Source: Copromyces sp. CBS 386.78
Taxonomy: Eukaryota; Ascomycota; Sordariomycetes; Sordariales; Sordariaceae
Length of the DNA: 64,000 nucleotides
Direction: 5' to 3'
Assembly (NCBI GenBank): GCA_030685235.1
Contig: MU839135.1
Coordinates: 62,001 to 126,000, forward strand
Shown here: positions 1-10,696 of the stretch, one piece after another
How the letters are laid out: every line of letters begins with the position of its first letter
How positions within the stretch are numbered: the stretch's first letter is position 1
Position numbers and translations under genes: made by a program
Notes under the pieces: generated by a model
Told to the model about the DNA's origin: nothing
What the model saw: the letters and a program-made list of their open reading frames with translations, nothing else
Databases searched by the model: none

Positions 1-1112
1 GCCTCGTGATTTGTTCCTTGCATTAACCAACACTCTTTACGATCTGCTCTCCTCCTGCAACAACGTGCGCCCACGCAAATGCTGCCGAGGTCATGACAAA
101 ACAATTTCATCCTCATCGAAAGGTCTCTGCTTTGTTTCCCTTCCCTATTTGTCTTGTTGCCTCGCCAAATCCCATTCGCTCAGGTACCTCGGAACCCATC
201 CCCGAATCTCCGTCCGTTGTTGTCTAACAGCACAAAACACGCACTTTGGAGAGTCGGAGACACTGCCCTCTGGGCCCTTCACTGGATCCTAAAGATTCCA
301 CAAAAAGACGCTCGTTTCAACCAAGTGGATCCGAGTTCAGACCGGTTCAAACAGGCTCTCCATCAGGGCTGATATCACCTTTCCGCGAGTTTCTGCCTCT
401 ATACCTATCGACACCTGTCTGCGGTAGTCAAAACACGGCAGCGTCATGTTACAACCTGGAAGCCACAAAAAGTGTTTCTGACGGGAACCTGCTGCACCCC
501 GGACTCAACACATCCAGTGATTCGCGTCCTAGTTTAAACCTCCCTTGCCTTGGCTTTGGGGCTCTACAAGTGTAGAGGCACAAGGGGTTATGTAACCGTT
601 CCTCCCTGCCTTTTCTTCTCTCCTCATTACACAGTATACATGCCTTTGCCCCATATAGGCCGGTATTCTCCGTCGTGTTGGCATTTTGTGGTCCCTGATC
701 CTGGATCCCGGGATCGATTCTCTCTGTCTCCAAGCTGGGTCATGAGTCCACTTCCTCCCACTTAAACCCGACCTCCATCGACATTGGCAGTGGACGAAAG
801 AGGTATTAACGTCCACATGCTGTACCTATGCACGTCTACATACCTGCTATCCACATGGCTCGATCGCATCCAACTGCCCAGGCTGAGTAAGGCTAGGAGA
901 TATATTTATATCTGCGTGCCGGGAACGTGATGCTCTGACCTCGGACACTTCCCCCTCTTGTTCCTGAACTCCAAGCTATCCACTGTCCTGGCTTAGCCCG
1001 TAGCTCTCCCTTTGTTCTACCTCCACCTAGGTAGACATAGCTCCTTACTTCCTTATTCTCTCCGTTTTCATCCAACAACTCAAAAGCTTGCGTTCATCAT
1101 AAGCAATTCAAC
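1..1112. other. Intergenic leader upstream of egt-1
   Basis: No convincing coding region. The short open frames on both strands lack family signatures, good start contexts and spliceable continuations. The right part, pyrimidine-rich from about 1010 to 1112, is the likely promoter and 5' UTR of egt-1. Confidence 0.6.
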
Positions 1113-4100
1113 ATGCCGAGTGCCGAACCCATGGCCAGTAACCCAACCACTGCCCTTGGGCAGCTTAAAACAACCGGAAAACATGTCATGTCCAAGGTTC
1201 AGCAGCAGACATCAAATGCCGACATTATCGACATCCGCCGTGTTGCTGTGGAGATCAACCTCAAGACCGAGATCACCTCCATGTTCCGGCCTAAAAATGG
1301 CCCCAGACAACTTCCGACATTGCTTCTCTATAACGAGAGAGGCTTGCAGTTGTTTGAGCGTGTAAGGCTGCATAGTTCAGAGTCTGAAATGCGAGTTTTG
1401 AGCTAATACATCTCAGATCACCTATCTTGAAGAGTATTATCTTACCAATGATGAGATCGAAATCCTCACCAAACATGCTACCGAGATGTCGGAATTCATC
1501 CCATCCGGTGCCATGGTCATTGAGCTTGGAAGCGGGTAAGTATCTACCAGTTTGCAATTCAGGTTTGATGACTTGATAGGCTAACCATATCCCAAGAAAC
1601 CTGCGCAAAGTCAATCTTCTATTGCAAGCTTTAGACAACGCCGGCAAGGAAATCGACTACTATGCCTTGGACCTGTCTCGGGAGGAGCTGGAACGCACTC
1701 TCGCTCAGGTACCATCCTACAAGCATGTCAAGTGCCATGGTCTTCTGGGAACATACGACGATGGCCGTGACTGGCTCAAGGCCACAGAAAATACCAGCAG
1801 ACAGAAATGCATTTTGCACCTCGGATCAAGTATTGGTAAGCCTGGATACGTACCTGACTGGTTGAAGAAAACGCTGACACAGTTATGTCTCTAGGTAACT
1901 TCAACCGCAGTGACGCCGCCGCTTTTCTCAAGGGCTTTTCAGACGTCCTTGGACCCAATGACAAGATGCTCATTGGAGTTGATGCTTGCAATGACCCGGC
2001 GAGGGTATAGTACGTATTGGACAAAACATTTGGGGACGTCATCATGAACATCGCTAACCATATACTAGCCACGCTTATAACGGTTTGTGCTACTCATGTG
2101 ACATGGAATAGGACCCCATCAAGCTGACAATAGCCACACAGACAAGGAAGGTATCACTCATGAGTATGTCATACCCCTTTCTCTGTCGCTCATGGCGGCT
2201 CCCACTTTTGACCAACACCAACACTGACAATTCTAGGTTCATCTTGAATGGACTCCGCAATGCCAATGAAATCCTCGGAGAGACGGCTTTTATCGAGGGC
2301 GATTGGAGGGTCATTGGCGAATACGTGTATGACGAAGAGGGCGGGAGACATCAGGCCTTTTACGCCCCCATTCGCGACACCATGGTTATGGGCGAGTTGA
2401 TTAGGTCACACGACAGGATCCAGGTCGAACAAAGTGTAAAGTACTCCAAAGAGGAGTCAAAGAGGCTCTGGAGCAAGGCAGGATTGGAACAAGTTACGGA
2501 ATGGACGTACGGCAACGAATATGGTGAGTTGCTTCGTACCTATTCCTTGCTTGGGCTTTCCAGCTTCTTCTGGGACTACTACCCCTTTGAGCCGTCCGGC
2601 CGGTGTTACCGCACCTTCCCCACGCCCTACGGACCAGTCGTATGATGACAGGATCTCGCCTCGTCTCCTGATGGGCACAGCTCCTACAACGGTACATGTT
2701 TACCGATATGTAGGTTGGCGTTGGGCTGCGGGGTTTGGGTAGCGTGCGCATGGGCCGGGGAGGATCGAACATTTGCGCCATCAGTACCATCGATCCTTGC
2801 TGACCTCCATTCGTCGTGCTGCAGGACTCCATTTGCTCGCCAAGTCAAGGATGGCATTCAGTCTCATCCCTTCGGTATACGCTCGCACCGCACTTCCATC
2901 TCTGGACGACTGGGAAGCCCTTTGGGCGGCATGGGATATTGTCACACGCCAGATGCTTCCCCAGGAAGAGCTTCTAGAGAAGCCCATCAAGCTCCGAAAC
3001 GCCTGCATCTTCTACCTCGGCCATATCCCGACCTTCCTCGACATCCAACTCACAAAGACCACCAAGCAAGCACCGTCGGAGCCAGCTTACTTTTACAAGA
3101 TCTTCGAGAGGGGCATCGATCCTGATGTCGACAACCCGGAGCTGTGTCATGCACACTCGGAGATTCCTGACGAATGGCCGCCTGTCGAAGAAATCCTGAC
3201 CTATCAGGAGACGGTACGGTCCCGGTTGCGCGGTCTCTATACAGGCGGCATCGAGAATATCCCGCGGAATGTGGGCCGGGCCATTTGGGTTGGATTCGAG
3301 CACGAGCTCATGCATATCGAGACTCTGTTGTACATGATGCTGCAGAGCGACAAGACGCTGCCCCCAACCCATATTCCGCGCCCCGACTTCGAGAAGCTCG
3401 CTAGGAAGGCAGAGTCTGAGAGGGTTCCCAGTCAGTGGTTTGAGATTCCGGCCCAGGAGATCACCATCGGTTTGGATGATCCTGAGGATGGAACTGATGT
3501 TAATATGCACTATGGCTGGTGAGTTGCGCTGTTCATAAGGACATGAACATCGGGCTAACTGTCAATAGGGATAACGAGAAGCCCGTAAGGCGCGTCCAAG
3601 TTGCCGCTTTCCAGGCGCAAGGAAGGCCGATTACCAACGAAGAGGCAAGTTAACTCAGGAGACTACCATTGCCCAAAGCTAACACAAAACAGTATGCACG
3701 ATACATGTACAGCAAGAACATTGACAAGCTGCCGGCCTCTTGGGCCCGCCTTGATGAGAATGTTACCAACGGAACAAACGGCGTGAACGGTCACAGCAAC
3801 GGCACGTCCAAGATCCCATCATCCTTCCTCGAGAAGACCGCAGTCCGCACCGTCTACGGCCTCGTACCTCTCAAGCTCGCTCTCGACTGGCCCGTCTTTG
3901 CCTCTTACGACGAACTCGTCGGTTGCGCAACTTATATGGGCGGCCGTATCCCCACTTTTGAAGAGACGCGGAGCATTTACGCCTATGCTGAGGCTCTTAA
4001 GAAGAAGAAGGAAGCCGAGAGGCAATTGGGAAGGACCGTTCCGGCCGTTAATGCGTATGTCAACCCTCCCCACCTTTTTTTTCTTATTTTCGCCTTTTCA

Positions 4101-4597
4101 CAACATTGACCTGACTAACACGAATTCCTCCCAACAACAGCCATCTAACCAACAACGGCGTGGAAATTACTCCTCCATCCTCTCCCTCCTCCGAGAACCC
4201 CTCCTCCGAGGCTCCCACCTCACAACAAGAGGCCGAGTCTGAGCCCGCCGCCCCCACAACCGAAGACCTCTTCGCCGACCTAGACAACGCCAACGTCGGT
4301 TTCCACAACTGGCACCCCATGCCCATCACCTCTAAATCTGACACGCTCCTCGGACAAGGCGAGCTGGGCGGCGTATGGGAATGGACATCTTCGGTCCTCC
4401 GCAAGTGGGAGGGGTTCCAGCCTATAGAGTTGTATCCGGGGTATACGGCGGATTTCTTTGACGAAAAGCATAATATTGTGCTTGGTGGGAGCTGGGCTAC
4501 GCACCCCAGGATTGCCGGGCGGAAGAGCTTTGTTAATTGGTATCAGAGGAATTATCCTTATGCTTGGGTTGGGGCGAGGGTTGCTAGGGATTTGTGA
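1113..4597 (+). CDS. egt-1: Ergothioneine biosynthesis protein Egt1 (fused methyltransferase and sulfoxide synthase)
   Basis: Bifunctional enzyme: trimethylates histidine to hercynine with S-adenosylmethionine, then joins cysteine to it as hercynylcysteine sulfoxide using O2 and iron. Predicted exons: 1113-1361, 1417-1535, 1597-1835, 1895-2009, 2069-2082, 2142-2163, 2237-2523, 2825-3518, 3569-3644, 3693-4054, 4141-4597, giving 877 residues, close to the known fungal length. Visible domains: an EgtD-like methyltransferase with the glycine motif VIELGSG near residue 118; a DinB-like region with the iron motif HELMHIE (H-x3-H-x-E) near residue 508; and a C-terminal FGE-sulfatase/EgtB domain with GGVWEWT, VLGGSW and a final YAWVGARVARDL. 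All junctions keep phase. Oddities: exons of 14 and 22 bp, a 301-bp seventh intron, and a GC-AG ninth intron. An Asn/Gly-rich and Pro/Ser-rich linker lies in the last two exons. The adjacent convergent gene is eIF2B alpha. Confidence 0.95.
3645..3692 (+). other. GC-AG intron in egt-1
   Basis: The 5' splice site reads AG|GCAAGT, the strong consensus seen at GC donors, and the 3' end is AACAG. Removing these 48 bp joins ...ITNEE to YARYMYSK in frame. The only nearby GT (3649) breaks the conserved reading frame. Confidence 0.8.
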
Positions 4598-5448
4598 ATA
4601 ACTAAAGGTGGGCATAGACACGGAGGCCTAGTCTAGGGCGCGAGGCGCTTCTTCTAGAATAGTCCAGACGAGTAACGAGGAAATTGGAGGAGCAAGCAAG
4701 CAGGCAAGATATTTGGGTATCATTCATTCACTTGGGCGTTCAATCGCATAAGGTAGATTTCTTTGAAATACTCACAGCAAAAGTTGAGACAAAGGGCATC
4801 AATAATAAATACAATGCATTTAAAACTTTTGGATGAGGACAATCTCAACGTACAGTATTACTCCCTGTGGTCTTACATACGACCACCTCTTAAATGTTGT
4901 GATTCCTGAGATGGTCTCGAAGTATTGTGAACTTCGTATGTCGACTCATTTCAGCACCTCAGGTTCTGAATCGTATAGAGCACATAAGTCGTGACAGTTT
5001 TCCAGTCATTCATATTAAGAATGGCACAGTAATCACTTTACAGACCAACCAACTTCCTGAGTAGAGGCCATTTTCCCGTTTTCCATCTTCCATTCACATA
5101 TCTACTACCATTTCTTCTGCCATGGTAGATCTTGGAAGTGGCCGAGAACACATAGCCTTCAAACAAACCCCAGAATCAAGCAAGGTATCGTGTATTCCAT
5201 CATCCCATTTTCCCTAGCAAAAACGCCTTATAATGCTGCAAGATATTTTACCACAGTAACCACACCAACAACTTGGAAAAAAAAAAAAAAAAAAAAAAAA
5301 ATGGCAAGAAGATCCATCCATCCATCTATCCATCAATACCCATCCTTTAGCCACCAACCACTCCTTATCGCCCTTTTCAAAAAACTTTCAACAACATTTT
5401 GCACCAGCAGCCAAGTGACTCAGTTACTCAGTTACTCAGTTCCTCCCT
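4598..5448. other. Convergent intergenic region (3' ends of egt-1 and eIF2B alpha)
   Basis: AT-richer non-coding DNA that should contain both 3' UTRs. It holds a 25-base A tract and short ATCC-type repeats near 5310-5335. No gene seen. Confidence 0.6.
5277..5301 (+). repeat. Poly(A) homopolymer, 25 bases
   Basis: Uninterrupted run of A seen directly. It lies in the convergent intergenic region, is not next to any mobile element, and its length is prone to slippage or sequencing error. Confidence 0.9.
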
Positions 5449-6611
5449 CTACTTCTCATAATCAACCAACTCCCAAATCTGACTCGGCTGCTTGACGCCC
5501 TGCTCCGTCACAATGCCATCAATCAGGTCCGGATCGGTATAATCCACCTCATCGCGGTCGGCCACCCAATCCCTAGCCTCCTGGCCCACAGGGTCAACGC
5601 CCACGTTATCAAACTTGCTGATATCCTTCTGCTTGACGCCGACCCTCAAAACCTGGGGATGCCAGAGGGGTGTCTTGCGCACAATCTTGTGTGACTCGGC
5701 AGCGGCGAAGAAGCGCTTCTGGGAGCCGCCGGCGAAGCGCGTCAAAAGCGCGAGCTGAGAGGTACCCATGCGGCTGATGATGCCGCCGTTTTGCATCACC
5801 ACCTCGGACCCGACCAGCACGAGGTTGATGTCCTTCTGGTCCTTGAGGACGTAAGCGACCTTGCTGGTGGAGATGGTCTCGACCTCGAGCCCGGCTTCCC
5901 GAAGAGCGCTAACGCTGGCGTCGCAGTGCGGGCTGCCGTCCATGACGTAAATGACCTTGAAGTGGGTATCGGGCCTGCTGGCAGCGGCGTGCACCAGGAT
6001 CTTGGTCACCACCCTCGAACCACCGGCGGCCAAAACGATCTTGCGGTCCGAGATGTACTTGCTGCCGATAACGGCAATGTTGTCGCGGGCGGCCTTGGCG
6101 CGGGCGGCGAACAGCTGGCGGTTCTTGAGCAGGTGGCGCTTCGTCTCGTCGAAGGACTCGACGGTCTGCCCTCTAAGCGACCGGAGGAGGTACTGCTCGA
6201 AGAGATCGGCGCCGGCGAGCAGAGGGAGAGGGTTGGGGGCCGAGTCGAGGAGAAGGGCCTTTTGCGTCTTGACGACTTCGACGGTTTCCATGGCTGTGCT
6301 CGAGGGGGTGACGCGCAGAAGCTCGATGAGCGATTCGATGGCGGCTACGGGCATGGTCATGTCGGGGTCGGAGGAGAGGAGGCTGCGGTAGGTTTTGACG
6401 ATGCTGTTTTATGGGGGTTTGTTTGTGAGTATGCGGTTTGCGCGACGGAGGATGACGCATGCAAGCAAAGCAAAAGCAAAAGCAAAGCAAGAGCAAAGCA
6501 AAAGCAAACTCACTCGAAGGAGGCGCCATCTTGACTACTAGCGCTATCGGTGGAGGTGGACGATGTCGTCCGTACCGCGAGCGCCTTGTTGGATAGGACG
6601 TCGGTGGCCAT
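5449..6611 (-). CDS. GCN3: Translation initiation factor eIF2B subunit alpha (Gcn3 homologue)
   Basis: Regulatory alpha subunit of eIF2B, the guanine-nucleotide exchange factor for eIF2. It senses phosphorylated eIF2 in general amino-acid control and acts in the cytosol. Two predicted exons on the minus strand, 6611-6514 and 6403-5449, give 350 residues; splicing restores the conserved start FDIVKTYRSLLSSDPDMTMP. The Rossmann-like C-terminal half shows VLVGSEVVMQNGGIISRMGT (compare VVENGGIINKIGT in other alpha subunits) and the near-terminal VDYTDPDLIDGIVTEQGV. I chose the ATG at 6611; an in-frame ATG at 6707 would add 32 residues and cannot be excluded. The 110-bp intron is filled with AGCAAA-type repeats (read on the plus strand). 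It is divergent from the NECAP gene and convergent with egt-1. Confidence 0.92.
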
Positions 6612-7398
6612 TCTGACGAGGGGGTTGTGGACGACGAAGTGTGTTGATGCTGTGAAGGTGGGAAGTGGTTTTCGCCAAAACATACACAACCTGGAAAGTC
6701 CTCCCAAGAAGCACTGCTGCTGCGGTTCGGCCCAAGTGGGGAGGGTTCGGGGTGTTATTAGTCGAAGAGAGGAGCTTTACAAGGTTCCGCTTTTGGCTGT
6801 CGCTTCAGAGAATTGGGACTATTTATTATACAGTTTTCAACAGGAATAATCTTGTATGCAGTGTGGAAAGAATATTGTGTATTCTGAAGAAGCGTCTGAT
6901 GAAAACGTGTGACTCAAGATGCGTACCAAATTCCCAATTGCGGCCAGTACGACAAGTATTCTGCCACTGCCCACCGCTGCACGTCGGCAAGCTTCCTTTG
7001 TTTCCAGTTCATGTGCCCCGCTCACTGTCGGCAGCTGCTACCAGCGGGGTTGTTGCTGGTTTGTTGCGGCTCCCGGTCGTTCCCGCTCCGAGTCACGGGC
7101 CTTCTGGGGACACTTTTACAGCGCTGGAACACAAGAGGTGAGCTGATGCCTGGCTTCCGTCCCGCTGTTGGACCAGGGGCAGCAAGGGGACGGGAAAGTG
7201 AAGCTAGCGTAGGGGTCTCTAGCGGAGGATCCTTTACCGTCATTGTCCTCGTTCTTTATCATCTGAAACTCATATGGACCCGTTGGCGATGTTGGCTTCC
7301 TCCCTTGAGCTTCTGTTGCGCCTCGACTATAAGTTGCCGACATAGCAAGCATCTCTTTCGAAATAATCACAACGACTCTCCGACAACAAAACATCATC
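6612..7398. promoter_or_regulatory. Divergent promoter region, eIF2B alpha / NECAP-like gene
   Basis: About 790 bp between two divergently transcribed start codons, so it should contain both promoters. A TGACTCA heptamer at 6910-6916 matches the CPC-1/Gcn4 consensus, but one or more such matches are expected by chance in a window this size. No gene seen. Confidence 0.45.
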
Positions 7399-8229
7399 AT
7401 GACGACCCTCATGGACCCGGCCACGCAGGCCCCCCTCCCCGCCGACGCCATCCAGCGCATCCTCCACATCACCAACTCGTCGGTCCATATCTACCAGATC
7501 CCCCCTATGCGCTCGACCAAGGGCCACATGGCCGCCGACTGGACCGCCGACCCCAAGGCCCACATCTTCACCGGCCGGGTGCGCATCATCGAGACCTCGA
7601 TCCCGCCGCAGACGCCCGAGAAGATGCAAGAGAAGGACACGGTCAAGGTCGACATTGTACTCGAGGACCCCGCCACAAACGACCTGATCGCCGCCGCCCC
7701 TTACACCACCCAGGCCGTCGTCGAGGCCGCCATCGACAGCAGCCGCTTCTTTGCCCTGCGTGTCCAGGATCCCAACAGCGGGAAGAAGGCCATGCTGGGC
7801 ATCGGCTTCGAGGAGCGCAGCGAGTCCTTCGACTTTGGCGTGGCCCTGCAGGAGGCGCAGAAGAGCCTGGGCCTGATCGAGGGTGTCGCGCCCCTGATCA
7901 AGTCCACCAAAAAGCACGAGGCCGAGGAGAAGAAGGATTATAGCTTGAAGGACGGCGAGACCATCACCGTGAACTTGAGCGGGACCAAGTTCGGGAGGAG
8001 ATCGAGACAAGACCGTCCTTTGTCGACGGACCTTGGTAGTGATTCACACCCTCCTTTGTCGGCCTTTTCACTCCCTCCTCCCCCATCATCATCGTCGGCT
8101 GGAGGTGGGTTTGGAGGTGGAGCGGCTTTCTTGCCGCCGCCACCTAGCAGTGGACGCGGTGGGCACAGGAGACAGCCATCTGCGCAGGAGTTGGGGTTCG
8201 ACGATGGCCCAAACGGCATGTTTGAATAA
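7399..8229 (+). CDS. NECAP-like endocytic adaptor-ear-binding protein (PHear domain, DUF1681)
   Basis: Cytosolic accessory protein of clathrin-mediated endocytosis that binds adaptor complexes. It is a single 276-codon open frame with start context ATCATCATG. The N-terminal ~175 residues match the NECAP PH-like fold: VHIYQIPP, then MAADW, IFTGRVRIIE, SSRFFALRVQD and FGIGFEERSESFDF-type segments (here LGIGFEERSESFDF), followed by VALQEAQKSL. A charged linker leads to LKDGETITVNL and a Pro/Ser/Gly-rich C-terminal tail that includes two PPPPSS blocks, likely unstructured peptide motifs for ear or SH3 domains. No intron is needed, although a small one in the low-complexity tail cannot be ruled out. 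It is convergent with the unknown Q-rich gene downstream. Confidence 0.9.
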   Translation: MTTLMDPATQAPLPADAIQRILHITNSSVHIYQIPPMRSTKGHMAADWTADPKAHIFTGRVRIIETSIPPQTPEKMQEKDTVKVDIVLEDPATNDLIAAAPYTTQAVVEAAIDSSRFFALRVQDPNSGKKAMLGIGFEERSESFDFGVALQEAQKSLGLIEGVAPLIKSTKKHEAEEKKDYSLKDGETITVNLSGTKFGRRSRQDRPLSTDLGSDSHPPLSAFSLPPPPSSSSAGGGFGGGAAFLPPPPSSGRGGHRRQPSAQELGFDDGPNGMFE

Positions 8230-8785
8230 GGAATGAAGTTATAAAGGGAAATGGAAAGACAGAAATGTTTGGATGGGCTTGGGTTTCCACAGAAGCAAGC
8301 GAGCGAGCGAGCAACCGAGTAGGATACACGGTGCATATATCACCATCATCATCATACAGGATTTCAACGCATCAGAGACGTGGTAAGCGACATGGCTGAC
8401 GAGACGGACAGGAAACGGCCATACGATCTCAGTCACCAGAAGGCTTGTTTACAAGCGTACAACTACACAGAGTTAATATACCTAATCATGAACACCTTGG
8501 CCGGTTTTAATATTCCAGCTTCCCGCTATTTTGATGTTTTTGTGCAAAATATGTTGACCGTATCCCATAGTACCCGGCGTTAAACCTATACAAACCAGCA
8601 AGTCCAAGAACCCCCAGACCATCATTGATCCTTCCCAGTTGACGCCGTTGAGATAGCGTTCCTTTCCCGGAATTTAATAAAAGTTCCTCCAGTGTCATAA
8701 ACTCCGCTGCAAATGTCCACCAAAGAATGCAATCCCGAATTCCCCACTCCTTGCGGAAAGTAAACGACAACGCCAACAAAAGAAT
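8230..8785. other. Convergent intergenic region
   Basis: Contains the 3' UTRs of the NECAP-like gene and the Q-rich gene, plus a small GAGC repeat near 8300. Short frames on either strand show no family signature. Confidence 0.6.
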
Positions 8786-10696
8786 CTAGATTGCAGTGTC
8801 AAGCCTCATCTCCGGCACCTCGCCCTCCAACCCCATCTGAACACCAACAGCCGCAAGCGCAGCAGGCCACAGATTCTTCAAGCTGGGCATACTCAGCCTC
8901 CTGTTTCCCTTCCACTCTTCGCTCTCCCCCCTTGAAAAAGAAGCTGTCCTCCTTTGCTGCTCAGAAAGTAAATCGCCTGGTTCGGAAGCGGAGTCGTCAC
9001 TTCCTTCTGCTTCTTCTTCTTCTTCTTCTTCTTCCTCTGCTTCTTCGTTATATCCTCCTTCTCCTTGCTGCTGCTGCTGCTGCTCCTCCTCCTCAGGCTC
9101 AGGCACAATAACTCCGGACCCAGACCCTGCGGACCCCGAGCCATTAATCGAGGGATTCGTGCAAGCCAGGGGGTTGATGGCAGTCACACCAATAGGCGTA
9201 AAACTGCTCCCATCAAAACTCTCAAAGGATCCATCGTCTTCTGAATCGGAAGGGTATTCGTCCCATGGGATCCTGTTGCTGGGGGTTATAGGGGTGGCGA
9301 GGTGCTCGGAGGGGAGCATGGTGGTGGTGGTGCTGATGGTACTGATGGCTGTGTTGAACTTGGGGGTAACGGCGGAGAGGGGGACGGCTTCCAAGTCATG
9401 GTCCTGGTTGGGCTTGGGTGTTTGGTCATCTTCTTCTTCTTCTGCTTCTGCCTCCACTCCTTGCTCCTGATGTTGTTCCTGGCCTTGTTCGTGCTCCGTG
9501 ACAAGAGGTACAGGAGTTTCAGGAGCTGGGTGGTCTTGTGGCTGTTCCTGTTGGGATGGTCGGGTCCAAATATCCTCATCAAAGAAACTAACCCCTCCTC
9601 CACCACCAGGAACAAAGCTCGGCGATAACGGACTCAAAACCGAAGGAGTGTAAAGGTAATCCGCCGCCTCACCCATAGGAGAGTCCGAATACGATTCAGC
9701 AGACGTCGGAGTAGCAGGAACCTGGCCGCCGTGGTGTTGATGCCACTGATAATGACCGAAATACGCCTGTCCCTGTCCCTGCCCGCCTTCAACAACACCA
9801 GCCATCGGCGAATACACCATCTGCTGCTGCTGCTGCTGCTGCTGCTGTTGACACTGATGCTGCTGATGCGTCATGACCCACCGCCCCCTATTCACCAGTT
9901 CCACATGGATTTCTCCGAGTCTCAACATAATCAGCTGTTCCTGCTGCGTGGACTCGGCGATCCGGCTGCGGAGGAGGGAGAGGTCCTTTTTGATTTTCTT
10001 TTTCTTGCTGCTTGTGCTTGTAGAACAAGTAGTTGCCGTTGCAGCAGCCGATCCCGTCTTGTTCTCATCCAAAGGAGGAGGAGAACCGGCCGCAGAGCAG
10101 ACAACGGCAGAGGCAGAGGCAGAAGCACAGGTTAAAGAAGCTAAAGCCTCCTTCTTGGCTTCCAGATGGGCATACCGCTGATATAACCTCGTGGCGCGCT
10201 CGCCTTGGGTTTGCAGGCTATGCAAGAGGTAGGAACGCTCGTTGTGGAGGTCCGAGAGGGAGCGGGAGGTGGGTTCGAGGCCTGGGATTCCGCTGACGGG
10301 GCCGGGAGCGGATGGATCATGGGCGTATTGCTGCTGGAGCTGATGGCTTTTGGCTCGGGAGAAGGGGGATAGGACAGGTCTGGTTGTCTTGGTGGTGGTT
10401 GTAATGCTATCGGTGTTTAAATGGGGGAGCATGGGACGAGTGTTTTGGTTTGACTGCTGACGACATCGCTGCTGCTTCTGTTGCTGCTTTAGCTCGTTGG
10501 CGAGCTTTTCGATCTTGGACTTGACGTCTGCCATTGCGTCAGGGGACATGATATTTGTATGCTGATTATGTTTTCCGCCTCCCATGACGGGGCTGGGTGG
10601 TGAGAGAGTGGTGGTCGTTGACATGGTTGGGCTTGGTGATCTTCCGTTTACTAGGGTTGCTAGTTCGCTATGGCCGCTGTTGGCTGAGGACGGCAT
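8786..10696 (-). CDS. Hypothetical low-complexity Q/E-rich protein with coiled-coil segments
   Basis: I do not recognise the family. The frame is open to 10855, but I place the start at 10696, where ATGCCG follows CAAG, because the upstream extension looks like translated leader; this gives 636 residues. Visible features: a Ser/Thr/Pro-rich N terminus; a short coiled coil (VKSKIEKLANELKQQQKQQ) near residue 60; a second helical stretch with LHNERSYLLHSL and RLYQRYAHLEAKKEAL near residues 155-185; a Lys-rich patch followed by a helical segment SLLRSRIAESTQQEQLIML; a polyQ run; several acidic runs including poly-E; and a conserved-looking C terminus RRLSMPSLKNLWPAALAAV. Trinucleotide repeats encode the Q and E runs. 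It is probably cytosolic or nuclear; no membrane segment or signal peptide is evident after the chosen start. Confidence 0.7.
   Translation of the reverse strand: MPSSANSGHSELATLVNGRSPSPTMSTTTTLSPPSPVMGGGKHNQHTNIMSPDAMADVKSKIEKLANELKQQQKQQRCRQQSNQNTRPMLPHLNTDSITTTTKTTRPVLSPFSRAKSHQLQQQYAHDPSAPGPVSGIPGLEPTSRSLSDLHNERSYLLHSLQTQGERATRLYQRYAHLEAKKEALASLTCASASASAVVCSAAGSPPPLDENKTGSAAATATTCSTSTSSKKKKIKKDLSLLRSRIAESTQQEQLIMLRLGEIHVELVNRGRWVMTHQQHQCQQQQQQQQQQMVYSPMAGVVEGGQGQGQAYFGHYQWHQHHGGQVPATPTSAESYSDSPMGEAADYLYTPSVLSPLSPSFVPGGGGGVSFFDEDIWTRPSQQEQPQDHPAPETPVPLVTEHEQGQEQHQEQGVEAEAEEEEDDQTPKPNQDHDLEAVPLSAVTPKFNTAISTISTTTTMLPSEHLATPITPSNRIPWDEYPSDSEDDGSFESFDGSSFTPIGVTAINPLACTNPSINGSGSAGSGSGVIVPEPEEEEQQQQQQGEGGYNEEAEEEEEEEEEAEGSDDSASEPGDLLSEQQRRTASFSRGESEEWKGNRRLSMPSLKNLWPAALAAVGVQMGLEGEVPEMRLDTAI
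9010..9033 (+). repeat. CTT/TTC trinucleotide repeat encoding poly-Glu
   Basis: About eight tandem TTC units on the plus strand, read as consecutive Glu codons (GAA) by the minus-strand gene. Likely polymorphic in length. Confidence 0.85.
9821..9847 (+). repeat. (CTG)9 repeat encoding polyglutamine
   Basis: Nine perfect CTG units on the plus strand give nine consecutive CAG (Gln) codons in the minus-strand gene, flanked by further Gln codons. Confidence 0.9.

Noticed and set aside
4866..4880. ACATACGACCAC, similar to the first bases of Neurospora 5S rRNA
   Set aside because: The match ends after about 11 bases; the internal control region and 3' half of 5S rRNA are absent.
5791..6534. 247-codon plus-strand frame antisense to eIF2B alpha
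   Set aside because: A reverse-frame shadow of a GC-rich coding exon; its translation is Val/Gly/Asp-rich without family signature. The same explanation covers long antisense frames under chs-5 (36611-39295) and chs-7 (27017-27781).
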